A stretch of DNA of 8,687 bases from a bacterium (GTDB lineage Bacteria; Babelota; Babeliae; Babelales; RVW-14): positions 1 through 8,687 of the forward strand of contig JAHFBS010000026.1 of NCBI GenBank assembly GCA_023249895.1, read 5' to 3'. Position numbers and translations under genes: made by a program. Shown here one piece after another: positions 1-6,031 of this stretch (position 1 is its first letter; each line of letters opens with the position of its first letter). The notes under the pieces were generated by a model. That model did no database searches and had not been told where the DNA came from. It saw only the letters and a program-made list of their open reading frames with translations.

Positions 1-96
1 AATGTTCAACTCAAAGTATCTGAATAATAATTTTCTCTTGCCTCTTTAATAGTCGATTCTTTACTTTGCACATCAATCGAGTAATATTGAAAAAAT

Positions 97-112
97 CAGC
101 GTTAGTACGCTG
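97..112. repeat. Perfect 6-bp dyad, possible operator or terminator hairpin
   Basis: CAGCGT (97-102) and ACGCTG (107-112) are perfect inverted arms around a 4-nt TAGT loop. An A-run lies on the left, so the minus-strand reading is a hairpin followed by a T-run. The plus-strand T-run is only TTT. No minus-strand gene is visible to its right, so a minus-strand terminator role lacks a client. It lies immediately upstream of the candidate extended -10 element and would occupy the -35 region, so an operator role is equally plausible. Seen: the dyad. Inferred: any function. Confidence 0.4.
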
Positions 113-116
113 TTTG

Positions 117-125
117 TGGTATAAA
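117..125 (+). promoter_or_regulatory. Candidate extended -10 promoter for the membrane protein-pot operon
   Basis: TGG followed by TATAAA matches the extended -10 pattern (TGn plus a hexamer with 5 of 6 consensus bases). No good -35 hexamer lies 16-18 nt upstream, because that space is taken by the dyad at 97-112. Extended -10 promoters can work without a strong -35. Transcription would start near 132 and give a leader of about 35 nt ahead of the start codon at 167. The downstream genes are closely spaced, so this could drive the whole set up to 5946. Confidence 0.4.
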
Positions 126-166
126 AAGTTTGTATCGCCTGCAGGGATATTTATCGAGGCACGAGG

Positions 167-856
167 ATGAAAGAAATTTGCGATCACGAAGATGGTGAAC
201 ACGGGGTGCTCGAGCACCACCATACGGTAAAAGAAGAAATTTTCTGTCACTTGCCCTATGCAATCTTTTCGGTTGCGTTAAGCATGATATTTTTAAGCTT
301 GCTTTCATTTATTTCATTCGGGCCAGGACAGGCTGCCGTAAGTTACCGTTTGTTTCATAATTTTCACTTTCTCCACATTCTTTTTGCTGCTACTGGAACG
401 ATGCTTACGTTCAGACGGTTTTCTAATAACGCTGTTGTGGGAATAGTGGTAGGCCTTTTGGTTCCGACAATTTTTTGCACGGTATCAGATTCATTTCTTC
501 CCTACCTTGGTGGCATGGCGTTTGGGCTTGATATGCATTTTCACTGGTGCTTTTTAAGCCATCTTCCTGTTGTATTACCATTTTTGATTGTTGGCGTTTG
601 CAATGGATGGGTGATGAGCACTCACCGTAACAATTTGCGACTTTTTTATTCGCTTGGTTTCCATTTTTTTCACATTTTTGTGAGCTCGATGGCATCCATG
701 CTTTATTTGGTAAGTTTTGGGTTTTCTCAATGGTGGGAGCAGATGGGGGCGGTATTTATATTCATTATTCTAGCCGTGCTCATTCCGTGCACGCTATCCG
801 ATATTGTAATTCCCATGATATTTGCGCGTTTTTCACGACGTCGCAAATCGTCATGA
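167..856 (+). CDS. His-rich six-helix membrane protein with internal 3+3 repeat, family unknown
   Basis: I do not recognise the family of this 229-residue protein. The ATG has a GAGG (156-159) seven bases upstream. The N-terminus is acidic and histidine-rich (Cys5, Asp6, His7, His12, His17-19). Six hydrophobic helices follow at roughly 29-51, 66-82, 89-112, 128-149, 163-184 and 192-217. The two halves share motifs in the same order: HLP at 28-30 and 132-134; RLF at 61-63 and 158-160; FHFxHI at 66-71 and 165-170; CTxSD at 104-108 and 208-212, with prolines before and after. Positive charges (Arg83-84, His153-Arg158, Arg224-Lys227) fit both termini inside, so the repeats would be inverted. This resembles transporter architecture; His, Cys and Asp near helices could bind metal, which is inference only. 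It sits 34 nt upstream of potA, so it may be cotranscribed with the importer. Confidence 0.85.
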   Translation: MKEICDHEDGEHGVLEHHHTVKEEIFCHLPYAIFSVALSMIFLSLLSFISFGPGQAAVSYRLFHNFHFLHILFAATGTMLTFRRFSNNAVVGIVVGLLVPTIFCTVSDSFLPYLGGMAFGLDMHFHWCFLSHLPVVLPFLIVGVCNGWVMSTHRNNLRLFYSLGFHFFHIFVSSMASMLYLVSFGFSQWWEQMGAVFIFIILAVLIPCTLSDIVIPMIFARFSRRRKSS

Positions 857-890
857 TGCGGATTCATTCCATCACATACAGGGAAAATAG

Positions 891-1982
891 ATGAGATATA
901 TTCGACTTGAACGCGTGTCAAAATCCTACGAAGGCGAGCTCATTTTGGATAATCTGAGCTTGGATATTCCTATGGGGCAGTTTTTTGCGCTCCTTGGTCC
1001 AAGCGGATGCGGTAAAACAACCGTTCTTCGCTTGCTGGCAGGACTTGAAGAGGTCGACTCGGGTAAGATATTTCTCGGAGATGAGGAAATAACTCATCTA
1101 CCGGTGTATAAACGTAAAATAAATACTGTTTTTCAGCAGTATGCGTTGTTTCCACATTTGAGTGTTTTTGAAAACGTAGCCTACAGTTTGCGTATACGCA
1201 AAATAGGTGAGGAGTTACTGAGAACGAAGGTTCAAGAAGTCCTCAAAATGGTGCGTTTGACGAGCTTTGAATCAAAGTTTCCACGCAACCTTTCGGGTGG
1301 ACAACAACAACGTGTTGCCCTGGCGCGTGCATTAATTAATGAGCCACAAGTTCTCTTGCTTGACGAACCGCTGGCTGCACTTGATCTTAAACTCAAAGAA
1401 GAGATGCTTATTGAATTGAGTGAGTTGCAGGATAAATTACATACGACCTTTGTCTATGTTACGCATGATCAATTCGAAGCGCTGACGGTTTCCGATAAGA
1501 TGGCGATTATGAATGAGCAGGGTGACATCGAACAAATGGCAACTCCTAAAGAAATTTATGAATTCCCTGTTTCTCGATTTGTCGCAAACTTTGTTGGAAA
1601 CACCAATATTGTTGAAGGTAAGTTGCATATAACTGGTGGCAATTACTTTGTTGAAGTTGAGGGGCTTGGGTTATTTAAGGTGTATACCCCTAACGAGAAG
1701 TTTTGGATGATTCCTGGGTGTCGACTTTATATGAGTATTCGCCCAGAAAAAATCTTTATTACCAAAAAGTCTCGTGAAGGATTTGCAAATAATTTGGTGG
1801 GTCGTGTGGTGGACATCATTTATTATGGTCGTTCAACGCAATATCGCGTGAGACTTCAAAACGGCCAATTCCTGTTGGTGTTCGAGCAAAACGAAGAACA
1901 CTTCCCGCAGGAAAGTATTGATTACGATGATGAAGTCCAGCTTTATTTTCAAAAAGAAAACGTTGTCTTGTTGGAGCGATAA
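891..1982 (+). CDS. potA: Spermidine/putrescine-type ABC importer ATP-binding protein PotA
   Basis: This 363-residue protein is the cytoplasmic ATPase that powers import through PotB and PotC; E. coli PotA is of similar length. It has a complete nucleotide-binding domain: Walker A GPSGCGKTT (36-44), Q-loop Gln82, signature LSGGQQQR (134-141), Walker B LLLDEP (155-160), D-loop ALD (163-165) and switch His192. After FVGNTN (about residue 231) comes a C-terminal TOBE-like regulatory region containing SIRPEK (282-287), typical of the PotA/MalK/FbpC group. The ATG has AGGG (880-883) seven bases upstream. The stop codon abuts the potB ATG directly, so translation is probably coupled. The sequence alone would also fit other CUT1/Fe/polyamine ATPases; the PotB, PotC and PotD neighbours decide the name. 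All catalytic residues are present. Confidence 0.95.
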   Translation: MRYIRLERVSKSYEGELILDNLSLDIPMGQFFALLGPSGCGKTTVLRLLAGLEEVDSGKIFLGDEEITHLPVYKRKINTVFQQYALFPHLSVFENVAYSLRIRKIGEELLRTKVQEVLKMVRLTSFESKFPRNLSGGQQQRVALARALINEPQVLLLDEPLAALDLKLKEEMLIELSELQDKLHTTFVYVTHDQFEALTVSDKMAIMNEQGDIEQMATPKEIYEFPVSRFVANFVGNTNIVEGKLHITGGNYFVEVEGLGLFKVYTPNEKFWMIPGCRLYMSIRPEKIFITKKSREGFANNLVGRVVDIIYYGRSTQYRVRLQNGQFLLVFEQNEEHFPQESIDYDDEVQLYFQKENVVLLER

Positions 1983-2903
1983 ATGAGAATGCTTAAAAGA
2001 ATCTTTGCGGAGGAAATAAGCTTCTTGTTAGCATGTCCGGCTCTTTTGTGGCAGATTGTTTTTCTTTATGCCCCATTTACCATATTGGCATTTCATAGCC
2101 TTCTTGATTACATTCCTGCCACCAAAACATATACGTTTACCTTAGCCTATTATCATCAGATTTTTAATTCGCTCTATATTCAGATTATTTTCAGATCATT
2201 CATTTTAGCGATGCTGACAACATTTATTTGCTTTCTTATTGCCTATCCAGTTGCCTATTATCTTGCGCTTAAGGTTCCTAAACGGTTCAAAACAATCCTG
2301 CTTTTCACCATTATCTTGCCCTCATGGACAAGTTTAATCGTTCAGGTTTATGCCTGGTTTTTTATTTTAGAAAAGAACAGTTTAATAAGCCGAATGCTGC
2401 AAACATTGGGTATTATTTCACCATCATTCCATCTATTAAATAACTATTTTTCTATTGTGTTGGGAATGGTTTCGTGCTATTTGCCCTTCATGATATTACC
2501 TATTTATGCGGTTCTTGAAAAAATGGATACCTGTTATTTGGAGGTTTCTGCAGATCTTGGTGCGGATCGTTTTGAAACGTTCCGCCGTGTTATTTTCCCT
2601 CTTTCTTTGCCAGGTGTTTTTGCAGGAATATTGCTGGTATTTATTCCTGCTTTTGGCGAATATGCGATCCCAATTCTTCTTGGTGGTTCAAAATATGTTT
2701 TCTGGGGGAGCGTTATTGTTGATAAATTTTTGCGATCACGAGATTGGCGTGTTGGCGCAGCATTAGTAATTATTGGAATTATGCTGCCAGCTTTGGTGAT
2801 AGCGTTATGCACATCGGTTTCAAAAGCCATTCGTTCATATCGTGAGCGAAAATTTAAGCGTGAATTTTATTATATAAACAATCATCTCAAAGAGCCGTGG
2901 TAA
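1983..2903 (+). CDS. potB: Polyamine ABC importer permease PotB
   Basis: This 306-residue inner-membrane permease pairs with PotC to form the translocation channel. It has about six helices (near 13-35, 66-94, 102-127, 146-173, 205-226 and 255-278). The EAA coupling loop, which contacts PotA, starts at Glu187 (EVSADLGA) and continues to the prolines around 205. The later segment with LGGSKYVFWG and RDWRVGAAL is typical of PotB-type subunits. The ATG follows the potA stop with no gap, and GGAG (1973-1976) sits six bases upstream. A second in-frame ATG at 1989 is worse placed for that site. The tail is basic and cytoplasmic. It ends just before, or overlapping, potC depending on the potC start chosen. 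Confidence 0.93.
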   Translation: MRMLKRIFAEEISFLLACPALLWQIVFLYAPFTILAFHSLLDYIPATKTYTFTLAYYHQIFNSLYIQIIFRSFILAMLTTFICFLIAYPVAYYLALKVPKRFKTILLFTIILPSWTSLIVQVYAWFFILEKNSLISRMLQTLGIISPSFHLLNNYFSIVLGMVSCYLPFMILPIYAVLEKMDTCYLEVSADLGADRFETFRRVIFPLSLPGVFAGILLVFIPAFGEYAIPILLGGSKYVFWGSVIVDKFLRSRDWRVGAALVIIGIMLPALVIALCTSVSKAIRSYRERKFKREFYYINNHLKEPW

Positions 2904-2908
2904 CGACC

Positions 2909-3703
2909 ATGATTGAAAATCGACGATTTTTCCTAAAATTTTTTAATCCGCTTATTGTAGGTGTGGCGTATCTTTTTTTGTATTTACCTATTTTTGTTTT
3001 GGTAATTTTTTCGTTCAATGATGCGTCATTTTCAATTGAGTGGGTTGGCTTTTCGTTACGTTGGTACAAAAAGCTTATTCATTCGGTCGAAATTATTAAT
3101 GCACTCAAAACATCTATCTTTGTTGCAGTTACGACTACTTTTTTAAGCCTTTTAATAGGAACATGCTTCGTTGTTGCAACTAAGTGGTGGCGTTCAAATT
3201 TTTTGGCCAATCTTTTTTACAGTAATATTTTGCTTCCCGAAATTGTTCTTGCGATAGGCATATTGAGCATTTTTACTTTTTTCCAGATTCCCTTGGGATA
3301 TGGGAGTTTAATTGCTGGGCATACGCTTTTAGGCATGGGATTTGTTATTCCTATTGTGCGTGCACGATTTGTTGAGCTTGATCCAGTTTTAACCGAGGCG
3401 TCATTAGATCTTGGCGCATCATATTTCCAGACATTTCGTAAGGTTATCATCCCGTTGCTGATGCCCTCATTAATAGCATCAGGACTTTTGGTTTTTACTT
3501 TGTCTCTTGATGATTTTTTGATTGCGCTCTTTTGTTCTGGCCCAACGGTACAGACGCTTTCGGTGTATGTATATTCTATGATTCGTACGGGAGTTGATCC
3601 CATGATTAATGCCATATCAACGTGTTTCTTGATTGTGAGCAGTTTGGTAGTGCTTGCATTGTGTTCACTGAAAGTTGTCGATCAGGTTCTTTCTTATGAA
3701 TGA
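2909..3703 (+). CDS. potC: Polyamine ABC importer permease PotC
   Basis: This is the second channel permease, 264 residues from ATG 2909. A GTG at 2897 would add four residues and overlap potB by 7 nt. I prefer the ATG, 5 nt after the potB stop, although neither has a strong ribosome site, so coupling to potB is likely. Hallmarks of PotC are visible: FNDASF and GFSLRWY after the first helix, the EAA loop from Glu163 (EASLDLGA), and near the C-terminus SLDDF, SGPTVQTL and YSMIRTGVDP. About six helices are predicted. The last codons overlap the start of the first potD gene. Order and content match the potABCD operon of E. coli. Confidence 0.94.
   Translation: MIENRRFFLKFFNPLIVGVAYLFLYLPIFVLVIFSFNDASFSIEWVGFSLRWYKKLIHSVEIINALKTSIFVAVTTTFLSLLIGTCFVVATKWWRSNFLANLFYSNILLPEIVLAIGILSIFTFFQIPLGYGSLIAGHTLLGMGFVIPIVRARFVELDPVLTEASLDLGASYFQTFRKVIIPLLMPSLIASGLLVFTLSLDDFLIALFCSGPTVQTLSVYVYSMIRTGVDPMINAISTCFLIVSSLVVLALCSLKVVDQVLSYE
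3683..3686 (+). promoter_or_regulatory. Ribosome binding site deciding the potD1 start
   Basis: CAGG inside the end of potC lies nine bases before ATG 3696. This favours that ATG over the in-frame TTG at 3675, which would add seven residues and lacks a site of its own. Confidence 0.5.
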
Positions 3704-4790
3704 AAAGCCTTCGGGGCAATTTTTTGTATCATTAGCGAAAAAACTTGTTATAACGTTACTCTATCTTGGCCTTATAGCTTTCTTTTTTTATTCGCCGCTT
3801 CTTGTTAATTGTTATGGGACTCATAAAACACTCAATGTCTGCGCCTTTACCGAAACATTTTCACCCGAAGCAATCGCACGGTTTGAACAAAAGACTGGCA
3901 TCAAAGTTAATCTTACTTATGTTGAACTTGATGAGCAGATTTATGCAAAATTCAAGATCAATAAAGGCGAAGGCTATGACGTTATTAATGCGTCAGATTT
4001 TATGGTCCAGATGTTGCAATCGCAGGGACTTTTGCATGCACTTGATCATGCCAAGGTGCCCTGTATTGAACACATAAATAAAATGTTGCTGAATCAACGT
4101 TACGATCCCGGTAATGGTTATTCGGTGCCGCATAAATGGTTTATGTATGGCCTTATTTATGACAAAAGTTTTTTTAAGATAGCGCCCGAAAATGCATCGT
4201 TAGATTTAGTTTTTAAACAACCATCCGATATTGTCAATCAGGGTTTGGCAAAGATGCCGTATAAGATCTGCATGCTCGATTCTCCTATAGATTCATTTTT
4301 TCTTGCGTCACTTTATTTGTTTGGACCTGCACATGAATTATCTGATACCGTCTATGATCAAGTGACAAAAATGCTTGTTGCTCAAAAAAATTGGGTTGAG
4401 TGCTATACCCTCTACACGGTTGAATATTTTTTACTTACTGATATTGTTCCCTTGGCGATTACATCGAGTAATTTTGCCAATAAAATAATGCGCTATGATG
4501 ATAGGTTTCAATTCGTTATTCCTCGTGAAGGGGGAATATTAGTAATCGAAAATCTTGTTATTCCAGAGCGTAGTAAAAATAAAGAGTTGGCGTATCAATT
4601 TATAAATTTTATGTTATCCGAAGAAATTGCGCGTCTTAATAGTTCAACGTATGGGTGGACATCTGCGCATGAAAAGGTTGCACAGATTCTGCTTGATGAG
4701 GCACTCAAACAGCGTCTTTATATACCTCTGTTTGACGCATCTGCGCGTACACGCATTGATGATGTATGGTTAGAGGTTGAGTGTGCATGA
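3696..4790 (+). CDS. potD: PotD-like polyamine-binding protein, first paralogue, membrane-anchored
   Basis: This 364-residue substrate-binding protein delivers ligand to PotBC. The ATG overlaps the end of potC by 8 nt (ATGAATGA). The N-terminus has one hydrophobic helix (about 17-37) with no AxA signal cleavage site; Cys39 is preceded by Val-Asn, a poor lipobox, so it is probably a membrane anchor. The mature fold follows PotD: FTETF (51-55), TGIKVN (67-72), the YDV segment with Ser100, IENLVIP (284-290) and an INFML segment (303-307). Aligned by eye to E. coli PotD, the ligand-box Trp34 becomes Phe51, Trp229 becomes Thr256, Trp255 becomes Val283, and Asp257 becomes Glu285, so the ligand may differ. 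It is the paralogue of the next gene. Compared with that gene, it lacks a stretch in the C-terminal part. Confidence 0.9.
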   Translation: MNEKPSGQFFVSLAKKLVITLLYLGLIAFFFYSPLLVNCYGTHKTLNVCAFTETFSPEAIARFEQKTGIKVNLTYVELDEQIYAKFKINKGEGYDVINASDFMVQMLQSQGLLHALDHAKVPCIEHINKMLLNQRYDPGNGYSVPHKWFMYGLIYDKSFFKIAPENASLDLVFKQPSDIVNQGLAKMPYKICMLDSPIDSFFLASLYLFGPAHELSDTVYDQVTKMLVAQKNWVECYTLYTVEYFLLTDIVPLAITSSNFANKIMRYDDRFQFVIPREGGILVIENLVIPERSKNKELAYQFINFMLSEEIARLNSSTYGWTSAHEKVAQILLDEALKQRLYIPLFDASARTRIDDVWLEVECA

Positions 4791-4813
4791 TAGAAATAAT
4801 ATTTTTGATTTTT

Positions 4814-4817
4814 GGGG
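4814..4817 (+). promoter_or_regulatory. Ribosome binding site deciding the potD2 start
   Basis: GGGG lies seven bases before ATG 4825. This selects that ATG over the in-frame TTG at 4777 and GTG at 4822. The TTG reading would overlap the preceding gene and add 16 residues unlike the start of its paralogue. Confidence 0.55.
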
Positions 4818-4824
4818 TATTGTG

Positions 4825-5946
4825 ATGAACACAAAAAAATCTTTTATACGAAGTGTGATTGGAAAAATCGTAATTGCCTCTTTTTATGTAATTTTGTTTG
4901 CATTCTTTTTGTATTTGCCCTTGATTCTTGATCTTTTTAGACCGAGCCGGACTGTTAATGTGTGCACGTTTGCAGAGACCTTTTGCCCTGAGGCAATCGA
5001 GCGATTTGAGCAACAAACAGGTATCAAAGTTAATCTTACCTATGTCGAAATAGATGAACAAATATTTGCCAAGTTTCGCATGAATGAAGGCGAAGGATAT
5101 GACGTCGTTAATATTTCTGATTATATGATAAAAATACTTACTGATCAGGGAGCGTTGCACAAACTCGATCATAGCAAGTTGCCGTCAATTGGGCTTTTAG
5201 ATCCGCATTTAATGAATCGTAACTTTGATAAAGGCAATGAATATTCACTTCCGCATAAATGGTATGTTTATGGGCTGGCGTATAATAAGAAATTTTTTAA
5301 TAAGCCGCCTGAAGCAATGTCACTGAAATATATTTTTCAAAAGCCTTTTGATATGTATAAAAAAGGTGAAGTTCCTCATAAATATCGTATTTGCATGCTT
5401 GATGATGGCCGGGATGCTGTGTTTATGGCTGCTATTTATCTTTTTGGTCGTGTAGATAATCTTGGCGAACGTGAATTTGCTGAAATCGAAAAATTATTGG
5501 TTCAGCAGAAGAAATGGGTTGAGGCATACACAGTTCATAGCGCAGATTACTTTCTGCTCGCCAATGTTACACCGATTGCATTAATGTCGAGCAATTATGT
5601 GCGTAAAATTTTTGATACCAGTGATCGTTTTGATTTTGCTATTCCAGCTGAGGGAAGCATGCTGGTAATTGAGAACTTAGCAATTCCTTGTAAAAGCAAA
5701 AAAATTGAGCTAGCTCATCAATTTATTAATTTCATGTTATCTGAAGAAATTGCACGATTAAATAGTACGACATTTGGCTATAGTTCATCCAATAAAAATG
5801 CCAATGATAAGGTAAGCACAACCTATCTTAATAATCATAATATTTTCCCCGATGATGCTACCTATAAGCGGCTTTTTATCCCCTTGCTGCCGACAGCCCT
5901 GCGCCGCGTGGTCGAAGATCTTTGGCTTACGGTGGGGTTTGTATAA
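4825..5946 (+). CDS. potD: PotD-like polyamine-binding protein, second paralogue, membrane-anchored
   Basis: This 373-residue protein is a clear tandem paralogue of the preceding gene; about half the aligned residues look identical by eye, with near-identical blocks around TGIKVNLTYVE, PHKW, ICMLD and INFMLSEEIARLN. It starts 34 nt after the first copy. A hydrophobic helix at about 15-35 has neither AxA nor lipobox, again suggesting an uncleaved anchor. In the PotD ligand box, E. coli Trp34 aligns with Phe49, Thr35 with Ala50, Trp229 with Met254, Trp255 with Val281 and Asp257 with Glu283, while Ser98, Tyr100, the Asp193-Asp194 pair and Tyr319 are kept. Its C-terminal part keeps the NDK...FPDDATYK stretch resembling canonical PotD, which the first copy lacks. 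The two may bind different ligands or differ in affinity; this is inference. Confidence 0.9.
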   Translation: MNTKKSFIRSVIGKIVIASFYVILFAFFLYLPLILDLFRPSRTVNVCTFAETFCPEAIERFEQQTGIKVNLTYVEIDEQIFAKFRMNEGEGYDVVNISDYMIKILTDQGALHKLDHSKLPSIGLLDPHLMNRNFDKGNEYSLPHKWYVYGLAYNKKFFNKPPEAMSLKYIFQKPFDMYKKGEVPHKYRICMLDDGRDAVFMAAIYLFGRVDNLGEREFAEIEKLLVQQKKWVEAYTVHSADYFLLANVTPIALMSSNYVRKIFDTSDRFDFAIPAEGSMLVIENLAIPCKSKKIELAHQFINFMLSEEIARLNSTTFGYSSSNKNANDKVSTTYLNNHNIFPDDATYKRLFIPLLPTALRRVVEDLWLTVGFV

Positions 5947-5972
5947 CAAATCGCCTTTTTATCGGTTTATTC

Positions 5973-5978
5973 TATACT
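5973..5978 (+). promoter_or_regulatory. Possible -10 element for lepB-metG
   Basis: TATACT matches the -10 consensus at 5 of 6 positions and lies in the 85-nt gap between potD2 and lepB. No convincing -35 or TGn extension accompanies it. A start near 5985 would give a leader of about 47 nt. The alternative is read-through from the pot genes, since no good terminator is visible in the gap. Confidence 0.25.
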
Positions 5979-5994
5979 CATACAGAGTTGTGAT

Positions 5995-6008
5995 GGTGGG
6001 TGGGGTGA
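5995..6008 (+). other. G-rich leader segment upstream of lepB
   Basis: Runs of 2, 3 and 4 G separated by single T, ending in GGGGTGA, look like a strong ribosome site but lie 23 nt or more before the lepB ATG. An in-frame TAG at 6017-6019 excludes a longer lepB. The segment GGTGGG can pair with CCCGCC at 6081-6086 inside the lepB coding region. A standby or regulatory role is speculative. Confidence 0.25.
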
Positions 6009-6031
6009 AAGCAAAATAGACTGGTTATCAT

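Noticed and set aside
1..30. Possible C-terminal tail of an upstream + strand gene (eight codons then TAATAA)
   Set aside because: Eight codons are too few to separate from chance; another frame is open over the same bases.
87..125. TTGAAA as -35 partner for TATAAA
   Set aside because: The spacer is 27 nt, far from the 16-18 nt needed.
11..250. Minus-strand 79-codon reading frame
   Set aside because: It overlaps the promoter region and the start of the membrane protein gene, has no family resemblance, and looks like a shadow.
4077..5172. Long minus-strand and +1 frames across the potD pair
   Set aside because: They run over well-supported coding sequence, show no motifs, and are frame shadows.
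5948..5968. AAATCG/CGGTTT pair after potD2 as a terminator
   Set aside because: The stem is six pairs with one G-U, the loop is nine bases and no T-run follows.
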